Of a DNA stretch of 8,824 nt, positions 1-4,680 are shown in pieces. The stretch lies in NCBI GenBank assembly GCA_027083665.1, contig JALWNV010000357.1, positions 1 through 8,824 on the forward strand. The letters run 5' to 3'. The translations under genes were made by a program, and so were the position numbers. Within the stretch, counting starts at the first letter, position 1. Every line of letters begins with the position of its first letter. Below the pieces are notes generated by a model. The model saw only the letters and a list, made by a program, of their open reading frames with translations. It was not told the origin of the DNA and made no database searches. The DNA is from Helicobacteraceae bacterium. Lineage in GTDB: Bacteria; Campylobacterota; Campylobacteria; Campylobacterales; Sulfurimonadaceae.

Positions 1-552
1 CGTTATCCCGATGCCGTCATCGGTGTCGACGCTCCGCTGATTATCACTAACGCCGCCGGCCACCGGCCTAATGAACGGGCCTTTCTCAAAACCTTCGCCC
101 GCTACGGCCTCGGTCTGCATGCGGCCAACACGACACTGTTTGCCAAACGTTTTCCCCGTTATACGGGGTTCGATCTCTACAAGCGCCTGAAAACTGCCGG
201 GTTCGACTTCAAAAACGGCAATCTTTTCGAAGTCTATCCCCATGCGACCATCCTCGCCCTCTTCAATAACGGCAGGGTCCTGCGCTACAAGGCCTCTGTA
301 CCGAGAACCGACCGGATCACGGCGCTCAAACGGCTTCAAACAGCCCTGTTTGAAGCTGTAACCGTTCCAAACGAATACCATGCTGCCATCGAGACACTCA
401 AAGGAAAAAGGCTCAAAGCCGAAGAAGACTTTCTCGACAGCCTTGTCTGCGCCTATACGCTTTGGCATTGCGCAAAAAACAGTTGCTATCGTTTTGGCGA
501 CGGGGACAACAATGGTTTGCTGATTACTCCGCGGCCGCCGTCATATCCATAA
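1..552 (+). CDS. DUF429 family protein, 3' part (start outside window)
   Basis: The frame is open from base 1 to the TAA at 550-552, giving 183 residues of a protein whose N-terminus lies outside the window. The motif VIGVDAPL (residues 8-15 of the visible part), followed by PNERAF, then FEVYPHA, and a C-terminal stretch with D-S-L-V-C-A-Y and G-L-L-I-T-P match the DUF429 family (predicted RNase H-like fold nuclease or ATPase-like). No biochemical role is firmly established for the family, so none is assigned. The aspartate in VDAPL and the glutamate in FEVYPHA are the conserved acidic residues expected for the fold. The last 80 or so bases are repeated at 1398-1476 downstream of the MNT-HEPN pair, so the present C-terminus (ending PRPPSYP) may have been regenerated by an insertion. 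The product is probably cytoplasmic; no signal peptide can be assessed. Confidence 0.8.
   Translation, partial: RYPDAVIGVDAPLIITNAAGHRPNERAFLKTFARYGLGLHAANTTLFAKRFPRYTGFDLYKRLKTAGFDFKNGNLFEVYPHATILALFNNGRVLRYKASVPRTDRITALKRLQTALFEAVTVPNEYHAAIETLKGKRLKAEEDFLDSLVCAYTLWHCAKNSCYRFGDGDNNGLLITPRPPSYP
460..541 (+). repeat. Left copy of ~80-bp direct repeat (3' end of DUF429 gene)
   Basis: This segment aligns with 1398-1476 in the same orientation. By eye there are four substitutions and one 3-bp in-frame gap (an extra AAC here) over 79 aligned bases. It encodes the last conserved part of the DUF429 protein, from the tryptophan-histidine-cysteine stretch to the final PRPP. The two copies enclose the MNT-HEPN operon. 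Confidence 0.93.
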
Positions 553-573
553 ATTATGGGCACCGCGATGGTA

Positions 574-602
574 TTGACAATATAAATACATTTAGGTAAA
601 TT
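574..602 (+). promoter_or_regulatory. Sigma-70 promoter of the MNT-HEPN operon, with overlapping palindromes
   Basis: A perfect TTGACA (574-579) is followed after 17 bp by TAAATT (597-602), a 4/6 match to TATAAT. The GTG start of the MNT gene lies 40 bp downstream. The spacer and -10 contain alternating arms TAAAT (583-587), ATTTA (590-594) and TAAAT (597-601), each separated by 2 bp. This gives two overlapping imperfect palindromes placed where a repressor would block RNA polymerase. Autoregulation by the MNT-HEPN complex is an inference from how TA operons usually behave. Confidence 0.6.
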
Positions 603-642
603 ATAAAGCAATGTTTTTTCGATCAATGCAAAAAGGGAAGTC

Positions 643-942
643 GTGGATTTTACAACAAAAGAGTCGTATATAAATTTTATCAGATCCCATTTAATGCAAT
701 TTCCGGAAATCGACAAAGTTATTATCTTTGGTTCTTTTTTTGAATCGAATAATCCCAATGATATCGATGTGGCAATAGTACAGGAAACCGATAGCAATTT
801 TTTGGCGCTCTCGTTGAAATATCGAAAAGCACTACGTGATCTCTCTAAAAAAATCGCATTGGATATCGTTCCATTAAAAAAAGATTTTGACGGATTCTTT
901 GCACAAGAGATAAAAAAAGGCAGAGTAATTTATGAAAAATGA
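643..942 (+). CDS. MNT-domain minimal nucleotidyltransferase (antitoxin of HEPN pair)
   Basis: This 99-residue protein has the core of the minimal nucleotidyltransferase fold: I-F-G30-S31-F, then D40-I-D42-V-A-I, and a third acidic position in L-D74-I-V-P-L. These are the metal-binding carboxylates of the polymerase-beta superfamily. Proteins of this type pair with HEPN proteins in abundant bacterial and archaeal modules; in the studied MntA-HepT systems the MNT protein adds AMP to the HEPN toxin and neutralises it. Here it is the first gene of a two-gene operon and overlaps the HEPN gene by 11 bp, which suggests translational coupling. The GTG start at 643 is chosen because AGGGA (634-638) lies just upstream and the conserved domain begins soon after. 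The nearby ATG at 626 is in another frame. The gene is visibly more AT-rich than DUF429 and recQ, consistent with acquisition. Confidence 0.85.
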   Translation: MDFTTKESYINFIRSHLMQFPEIDKVIIFGSFFESNNPNDIDVAIVQETDSNFLALSLKYRKALRDLSKKIALDIVPLKKDFDGFFAQEIKKGRVIYEK

Positions 943-1327
943 GACAAGATCATGGCTTGAATATGCCGTTGAAAACTTGAAATCGGCAGAAATACTTCTT
1001 CAAAGCCACCTCTACAATCCCTCTTTACAAAACTCCCAGCAGGCAATAGAAAAGTTTTTAAAAGCATGCTTTATAGAAAAAGGCATAAAACTGGAAAAAA
1101 CCCATGCTGTCTTGATATTGGTTGAGAAATTGAGAAATCTTGGCTTTTATTTCACGATCAGCGATGATGATATCGATCTTATCGATTCAATCTATCTTGC
1201 ATCAAAGTATCCTTTCGGATCGGTTCTGCCGGATTTTGAACCGGATGAAAAGATTTGCCAAAAATGCATAGAAATTGCAAAAGCTCTCAAAGATGATATG
1301 GAAGATTGTATGAAAAAAAGGGTGTAG
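932..1327 (+). CDS. HEPN-domain protein (partner/toxin of MNT module)
   Basis: This 131-residue, largely helical protein resembles the PF05168 HEPN family. It has an N-terminal helix with W8-L-E-Y-A-x-E-N-L-K-S-A-E, the hallmark S-x-Q-Q-A-I-E-K-F-L-K-A (about residues 35-45), K-T-H58 at the start of the third helix, and a C-terminal S-K-Y-P-x-G region (91-95). HEPN proteins next to MNT genes act as RNases or bind nucleotides, and form complexes with the MNT partner. No R-x4-6-H RNase motif is present: the only histidines are H26 and H58 and neither follows an arginine at that distance. An MntA-type RX4HXY AMPylation target is also absent. RNase activity therefore cannot be assumed. The ATG at 932 overlaps the MNT gene out of frame, as is usual for such pairs. 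Confidence 0.82.
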   Translation: MKNETRSWLEYAVENLKSAEILLQSHLYNPSLQNSQQAIEKFLKACFIEKGIKLEKTHAVLILVEKLRNLGFYFTISDDDIDLIDSIYLASKYPFGSVLPDFEPDEKICQKCIEIAKALKDDMEDCMKKRV

Positions 1328-1376
1328 ACTCGGTAATCCTTCCAAAAAATAAAGCTTCCCAAAAGTAGAAAATTCA

Positions 1377-1400
1377 CTTATACTTATGCCCTGACACCTT
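1377..1400 (-). repeat. 24-bp motif, copy 1 (contains AAGGTGTCAGG on the minus strand)
   Basis: Matches 2156-2179 at 21 of 24 positions, in the same orientation. Both copies read AAGGTGTCAGG, then CATA, then TATAAG on the minus strand. Copy 1 directly abuts the right copy of the DUF429 repeat (overlapping it by 3 bp). Together the copies flank the yefM-yoeB region. A GGTGTCAGG core often occurs beside REP/RAYT-type elements as I recall, but that link is a weak inference here. Confidence 0.7.
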
Positions 1401-1476
1401 TGTCATTGCGCAAAAAACAGTTGCTATCGTTTTGGTGACGGGGACAATGGTTTGCTGATTACTCCGAGGTCGCCGT
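1398..1476 (+). repeat. Right copy of ~80-bp direct repeat (orphan 3' end of DUF429 gene)
   Basis: This is a near-identical copy of 460-541 but lacks any upstream DUF429 sequence. It still encodes the same residues in frame, ending P-R-S-P-Y before a TAG at 1477-1479. It is a gene fragment and not expressed as such, and marks the right edge of the MNT-HEPN segment. Confidence 0.92.
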
Positions 1477-1532
1477 ATTAGACAACGCAAACAGTCACCC
1501 ACGACAAATATTAAGCCTGCTATTATTATATG

Positions 1533-1553
1533 TGTACTAAAATATGTACATAT
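1533..1553 (+). promoter_or_regulatory. Predicted YefM-YoeB operator (paired TGTACA elements)
   Basis: A perfect 12-bp palindrome, ATATGTACATAT (1542-1553), contains TGTACA at 1545-1550. A second, one-mismatch element TGTACT lies at 1533-1538, with its centre 12 bp away. In E. coli the yefM-yoeB operator has a long and a short palindrome with TGTACA cores; from memory their spacing is also 12 bp. A TATAAC (1553-1558) next to the palindrome could be the -10. The SD AAGGA (1564-1568) precedes the yefM ATG by 7 nt. Confidence 0.7.
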
Positions 1554-1575
1554 ATAACACATTAAGGAATATTGT

Positions 1576-1833
1576 ATGCGCACGGAAACATTCAGTTCCG
1601 CACGAAAAAATCTTGCTTCAACGATGGACTATGTCGTATCCAATCATACACCGGTAACTATTACCAGGCAAAACAAAGAGCCTGTCGTTATGATCTCCCT
1701 CGAAGACTACAGAGCGATCCGGGAAACAGCCTATCTGATGCAAAGCCGCGCCAACGCGGACAGACTCAATCGTGCCATCGACGAACTGGAAAGCGGCAGA
1801 GGTGTTCAAAAAGAGTTGATCGAGGATGATTAA
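1576..1833 (+). CDS. yefM: YefM antitoxin (Phd/YefM family)
   Basis: This 85-residue protein follows the YefM pattern along its length: an N-terminal F-S-S-A-R-K-N-L dimerisation/DNA-binding segment, P-V-T-I-T-R-Q-N-K-E-P-V-V-M-I-S-L-E-D-Y (residues 26-45), E-T-A-Y-L (50-54), and an acidic, probably disordered C-terminal tail that in the family wraps around and inhibits YoeB. It neutralises the adjacent YoeB RNase and, with it, represses its own promoter through TGTACA elements, which are present just upstream. The ATG at 1576 has an AAGGA Shine-Dalgarno 7 nt upstream. Its 3' end overlaps the toxin start by 8 bp, the standard antitoxin-first arrangement that links synthesis of the two proteins. 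Confidence 0.93.
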   Translation: MRTETFSSARKNLASTMDYVVSNHTPVTITRQNKEPVVMISLEDYRAIRETAYLMQSRANADRLNRAIDELESGRGVQKELIEDD

Positions 1834-2080
1834 GGTCTTTGCCGAGCAGGCATGGGAAGACTATCTTTTCTGGCAATCTCAAGATAAAAAAGTCCTCAAG
1901 CGCATCAATGTATTGATCAAAGATATCTCGAGAGATCCTTTTCAAGGTCTCGGTGACCCCGAACCGCTCAAATACAACTGGTCTGGATATTGGTCCCGAA
2001 GAATCACGTTGGAGCATCGGCTTGTCTATAAAGTCGTCGAAAACGAGCTATGGATCGCGCAGTGCAGGTATCATTATTGA
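1826..2080 (+). CDS. yoeB: YoeB toxin (ribosome-dependent mRNA endonuclease)
   Basis: At 84 residues it equals E. coli YoeB in length and aligns without gaps. W10-E-D-Y-L-F-W, K-R-I-N-x-L-I-K-D (25-33), G-x-G-x-P-E-P-L-K (41-49), S-G-Y-W-S-R-R-I (53-60), E-H-R-L-V-Y (63-68) and the C-terminal C-R-Y-H-Y are all conserved. The catalytic residues known for YoeB (E46, R65, H83 and the terminal Y84) are all present, so the toxin is predicted to be active. YoeB binds the ribosomal A site and cleaves mRNA during translation, halting growth until YefM re-accumulates. The ATG lies inside the last codons of yefM; GAGG touches the ATG and AAGAG lies 10 nt upstream, so translation is probably coupled to yefM. 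Confidence 0.95.
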   Translation: MIKVFAEQAWEDYLFWQSQDKKVLKRINVLIKDISRDPFQGLGDPEPLKYNWSGYWSRRITLEHRLVYKVVENELWIAQCRYHY

Positions 2081-2110
2081 AGCGGCATATTCTTCCGATT
2101 TTTTGAGGTA

Positions 2111-2144
2111 GGGCTTCACCCCTGCATTGCGAGACTGAAGTCCC
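2111..2144. repeat. REP-like imperfect inverted repeat downstream of yoeB
   Basis: GGGCTTCA (2111-2118) and TGAAGTCCC (2136-2144) can pair with a one-base bulge around a 17-nt loop. Sequences of the form 'GGGCTTCA...TGAAGCCC' are typical of dispersed REP-like elements in environmental bacteria. Only one copy is seen in this window, so the assignment depends on finding further copies in the genome. The rest of 2081-2191 holds copy 2 of the 24-bp motif and no gene. Confidence 0.45.
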
Positions 2145-2155
2145 ACATCCTGAAG

Positions 2156-2179
2156 CTTATATATATGTCCTGACACCTT
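2156..2179 (-). repeat. 24-bp motif, copy 2
   Basis: Second copy of the motif at 1377-1400 (21/24 identical, same orientation). It lies immediately downstream of the stop codon of the DUF1566 remnant on the minus strand and upstream of the REP-like inverted repeat. Confidence 0.7.
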
Positions 2180-2191
2180 ATCTTAGGCGGC

Positions 2192-2656
2192 TCAGCCCCG
2201 GCGCCGCATGAGACGCGCCGCACCGAGCGCGAGCAGCAGCGCCGTGAGCCTTTTGGCGAACGGAGAAAATTACTATTGCAGCAAATACATCACCGTCGGA
2301 ATCAAAAAAGTTTCCGAAGGGACAATCTGTCCGTCTCGCACACACCGCACGAAAAGACTGTACGTCTTATCGCCCCAACCGTCGTTGCCGTCGTTGAAGC
2401 TGACAGCCCACGCGTAGCTCGAGTTAGAAGCGACCGTAGTAGAAGACCAGTAATTGTTCGATGCGACATGTTGAAAGCCATTGGTAGCGTCCATATGCAT
2501 AGCGGGAATGGTTCTGCTTCTATCGGCTATCATATAGAGTTCGTTGAAGTTTGGTAGTCTCCAGTCCTGTTTTCCGGCAAAGTCGAGGTTTTCGCAGTAC
2601 TCTATGGCATCATTCCAAGTTTTTGGGTTTATGGTGACATTGATAACGATATCATC
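2192..2656 (-). pseudogene. Decayed 3' end of a DUF1566 (Lcl_C) surface-protein gene
   Basis: Reading the minus strand from 2656 to 2273 gives an open stretch of 127 codons with clear DUF1566 signature: T-W-N-D-A-I-E-Y-C, then D-W-R-L-P-N-F-N-E-L, N-Y-W-S-S-T-T, Y-A-W-A-V-S-F-N-D-G and V-R-C-V-R-D-G. DUF1566 is a C-type-lectin-like domain found in secreted or surface proteins. The frame is preceded by an in-frame TAA (2657-2659), with no signal peptide, no 5' half and no start codon before the conserved start of the domain. The domain frame ends with tandem stops TAG and TAA (2270-2275). The same frame then continues for 25 codons with a hydrophobic Leu/Ala segment and a terminal R-R-R-G before a TGA at 2192-2194, resembling a membrane-anchoring C-terminal tail. 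This looks like a truncated gene with nonsense mutations. A short expressed ORF from the ATG at 2533 cannot be excluded. Confidence 0.72.
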
Positions 2657-2731
2657 TTATATTTCAAAAATAGCAAACAAGAAAAAAGTCCCCTACCAGA
2701 CCCTTGTCAACGCTTTTTTACGCAAAGAGCC

Positions 2732-2748
2732 GGAGCCGATGAGGCTCC
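2732..2748 (-). terminator. Weak hairpin downstream of the two-module BspA gene
   Basis: GGAGCC (2732-2737) and GGCTCC (2743-2748) form a 6-bp stem with a 5-nt loop, 28 bp beyond the stop of the minus-strand gene at 2776. On the minus strand it is followed by GGCTCTTTGCG and not a clean T-run, so termination is uncertain. Confidence 0.35.
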
Positions 2749-2775
2749 TGAATTTCAAAAGTGCCGTCTTTTCGC

Positions 2776-4338
2776 TCAGTTGAGCAATAAGTAATAAACA
2801 GGGGCCATTGACCTCCTCGGGCACGTGCCCCACTGCGGTTGCAGCTGCTTTTGGCCTTCAAATCCCGCACCGATATCAAAATGGATTGGCTTACTTCGAA
2901 TCTTGCTGACGCACCATGTATTTATGTTTTGTTCAAAGGCAGCGGCGTTGGAGAACATCCTACTCATATCAGTTACACGGCTCGTGTCCCAGTCACCTAT
3001 AGGCTGATTGAAAGCAGTGGCATCTTGAAACATATCGCTCATATCGGTCACACCACTCGTATCCCAGCTGCCGATAGGCTGATTGAAGGTGTCTTTAACG
3101 CTAAACCAATGAGACATATTCGTCACACCGCTGGTACAGGCATGATCGGCTTCGACCGAGCCGCCATTAACGACAAGGTTGTACATACTGTTGATTTTAA
3201 TATAAGTTCGACCATTGACTTCTCCCCAGTCGCCCACCCTCGCGTTTTTACAATGGATAGTAGCACCAACCATAGAAAAGTTGGCACTGTCCAATTCTGA
3301 ACATTCTCCCCATCGAGGTTGTTTTGAAACATTGTTTTCAAAAGCGGCATCTGCATCAAAATTGTCCGGCTTTGTGACAATCAGGGCAGTACACCAGTTG
3401 CTCAAGTCCTGATTAAAAGCAGTGGCACCATTAAACATATTATCCATACGGGCTATCGCTCTTACGGCCCAATTGCTTATATCCTGATTGAAGGCGGCAG
3501 CATTGTGAAACATACTGTACATATCGGTCACACTACTCGTATCCCAGCTGCCGATGGACTGATCGAAAGCGGTGGCACCGCAGAACATATGGCGCATATC
3601 GGTCACACGTCCCGTATTCCAGCTCCCGATGGGCTGGTTGAAATTGATTGCACGGTAAAACATCTGACTCATATTGGTCACACGGCTCGTGTCCCAGCTG
3701 CCGATGAACCGGTTAAAGGCTGTGGCATCGGCAAACATGTATCTCATATCAGTCACACGACTCGTGTTCCAGTCGCCGATAGGCCGGTTGAAGGCAGTGG
3801 CACCGTAAAACATATACCCCATATCGGTTACTCTGCTCGTATCCCAGTTGTCGATGGACTGATCGAAGCTGATGGCATAGTTGAACATATACTTCATATC
3901 GGTCACGCCGCTCGTGTCCCAACTGCCGATGGACTGGTTGAAATCAACAGCCCTCACAAACATCCGACTCATATCGGTCACACGGCTCGTGTCCCACTTA
4001 CCGATAGGCTGGTTGAAAGCGGAGGCATCATGAAACATATCGCTCATATCGGTCACATTGCTCGTGTCCCAGCTGCCGATAGGTTTGTTGAACGTATCAT
4101 TGCCGTTAAACCACTCATGCATATCCGTTACACCGCTGGTACAGGCATGATCGGCTTCGACCGACGCAAGATCGTCCTTGCTGCCGATTTTAGTGTAAGT
4201 TACACCATCAACACTCCCGGATTCACCCACCGCAGCGTTTTCGCAATGAATGGTGATACCGTTCACGTCACGGTAAAAGTTCACGTCTTCCGAATAAAGA
4301 CTCGGAACCAAAAGCAACGTAGCAACCACATAGCGCAT
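2776..4338 (-). CDS. Secreted BspA-like (DUF285) repeat protein with two modules
   Basis: This 520-residue protein starts with a short signal peptide ([16 protein letters not shown], cleavage probably after residue 16) and contains two cap-plus-repeat modules. Module 1 has a cap (about 28-82, with C32 and C66 that may form a disulfide), nine 25-residue repeats of the form F-N-x-x-I-G-x-W-D-T-S-x-V-T-D-M-x-x-M-F (83-307), a degenerate tenth repeat, and an end piece P-R-W-G. Module 2 repeats the cap (about 359-417, C363 and C401), two good repeats (418-467), a degenerate repeat and P-Q-W-G-T. The repeats belong to the BspA/DUF285 leucine-rich-repeat-like family of surface proteins, which in some bacteria mediate adhesion; the ligand here is unknown. 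The protein ends with [10 protein letters not shown], shared with its neighbour. The ATG at 4338 begins the signal peptide; its Shine-Dalgarno (AAAGG) is weak. It is the downstream member of a tandem paralogous pair but has its own promoter copy. Confidence 0.88.
   Translation of the reverse strand: MRYVVATLLLVPSLYSEDVNFYRDVNGITIHCENAAVGESGSVDGVTYTKIGSKDDLASVEADHACTSGVTDMHEWFNGNDTFNKPIGSWDTSNVTDMSDMFHDASAFNQPIGKWDTSRVTDMSRMFVRAVDFNQSIGSWDTSGVTDMKYMFNYAISFDQSIDNWDTSRVTDMGYMFYGATAFNRPIGDWNTSRVTDMRYMFADATAFNRFIGSWDTSRVTNMSQMFYRAINFNQPIGSWNTGRVTDMRHMFCGATAFDQSIGSWDTSSVTDMYSMFHNAAAFNQDISNWAVRAIARMDNMFNGATAFNQDLSNWCTALIVTKPDNFDADAAFENNVSKQPRWGECSELDSANFSMVGATIHCKNARVGDWGEVNGRTYIKINSMYNLVVNGGSVEADHACTSGVTNMSHWFSVKDTFNQPIGSWDTSGVTDMSDMFQDATAFNQPIGDWDTSRVTDMSRMFSNAAAFEQNINTWCVSKIRSKPIHFDIGAGFEGQKQLQPQWGTCPRRSMAPVYYLLLN
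2938..3087 (-). repeat. Two 75-bp coding repeats, second module
   Basis: These bases encode residues 418-467, two consecutive 25-residue DUF285 units (starting at the phenylalanine of F-N-Q-P-I-G) directly after the second cap. A degenerate third unit follows at lower coordinates. Confidence 0.85.
3418..4092 (-). repeat. Nine tandem 75-bp coding repeats, first module
   Basis: These 675 bases encode nine 25-residue DUF285 units without any length variation, residues 83-307. The units share W-[DN]-T-[SG]-x-V-T-[DN]-M and differ mainly at the two positions after D-M and before the final A. The ninth unit is divergent (W-A-V-R-A-I-A-R-M). Confidence 0.9.
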
Positions 4339-4405
4339 GACAAAGCCTTTTTTTTCGTTATTTCAGCACTCCCGGCTTCCCGTCTCGGAATGGTCCATAT
4401 TCCTG

Positions 4406-4430
4406 TATTGATTATATCTGAAAAAAAAGA
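4406..4430 (-). promoter_or_regulatory. Promoter block of the two-module BspA gene
   Basis: A TATAAT box (minus strand, 4411-4416) is preceded by eight T residues. The whole 25-bp block is identical to 5541-5565 upstream of the paralogue. No TTGACA is visible; a -10 with a T-rich upstream region is typical of Campylobacterota sigma-70 promoters. The predicted leader is about 65 nt. Confidence 0.68.
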
Positions 4431-4436
4431 CCTACG

Positions 4437-4455
4437 CATCACCCATCAGGGTGAT
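4437..4455 (-). repeat. Degraded copy of the recQ terminator hairpin
   Basis: ATCACCC (4438-4444) and GGGTGAT (4449-4455) form a 7-bp stem with a 4-nt loop. It corresponds to the hairpin at 5572-5591 and is likewise followed on the minus strand by T-rich DNA and a TATAAT box. Here the sequence just after the stem is GCGTAGG, so it is a poorer terminator. Its presence suggests it was copied along with the promoter. Confidence 0.6.
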
Positions 4456-4460
4456 ATGCG

Positions 4461-4476
4461 GCATCCGCCCGGATGC
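4461..4476. repeat. GCATCCG/CGGATGC inverted repeat
   Basis: GCATCCG (4461-4467) and CGGATGC (4470-4476) are perfect 7-bp arms with a 2-bp centre, followed on the plus strand by seven A residues. The left arm lies in a 13-bp stretch (4455-4467) that is identical to 5614-5626 near the end of recQ, where the right arm is missing. Function unknown; the polarity of the A-run does not fit a terminator of the minus-strand genes. Confidence 0.5.
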
Positions 4477-4642
4477 AAAAAAAGGTGTAGACACTATTGC
4501 TTATTTTGCAGGAATGTTTTCCTTTCTGTTACGGAGCCTCTGAATCAAAGATAGGCTACTGCTGCAGCCGAAAATCTCTGAATTTCAAAAACCCTGTCAT
4601 CCTGACATGCGCATGCCTTGAAACCGCGGCGGGCTTCATGGC

Positions 4643-4680
4643 CTGAGCATGAAACGGCGATATGCCGTCACAATGCTCAG
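4643..4680 (-). repeat. Nested inverted repeat at the 3' end of the single-module BspA gene
   Basis: Outer arms CTGAGCAT (4643-4650) and ATGCTCAG (4673-4680) enclose inner arms ACGGC (4654-4658) and GCCGT (4664-4668). The result is a hairpin with a 3/4-nt internal loop and a 5-nt apical loop. The outer arm includes the stop codon (4677-4679) of the gene. There is no T-run, so it is more likely an mRNA 3'-end stabiliser, or a factor-dependent terminator or pause site, than a classic intrinsic terminator. Confidence 0.55.

Larger units (their letters stand above)
4339..4676. other. Intergenic region between the BspA paralogues
   Basis: This 338-bp stretch holds no gene. From the 4677 side it contains most of a nested inverted repeat (4643-4680), a segment CTGAATTTCAAAA (4578-4590) that also occurs downstream of the other paralogue (2748-2760), two hairpins (4437-4455 and 4461-4476), the promoter block of the 2776-4338 gene and its roughly 66-nt leader. 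Parts of this block match the region upstream of the other BspA gene. Confidence 0.75.

Noticed and set aside
1572..1829. Alternative 85-codon frame overlapping yefM
   Set aside because: It is the out-of-frame reading of yefM; the yefM frame matches the family along its full length and has a Shine-Dalgarno.
1398..2190. Integron-type cassette with attC sites
   Set aside because: TA pairs with their own promoters suggest integron cassettes, but no attC-like core sites with GTTRRRY and paired R/L boxes were found at the cassette edges.
3418..4092. Regular repeats as a possible CRISPR array
   Set aside because: Period is 75 bp, units are contiguous with no unique spacers, and they encode a protein repeat in one open frame.
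3505..4554. 349-codon plus-strand frame with H-I-G-H-T repeats opposite the two-module BspA gene
   Set aside because: The apparent repeat protein is the complement of the 75-bp DUF285 coding repeats; no start signal or signal peptide supports it. The same applies to the plus-strand frame at 4662-5411.
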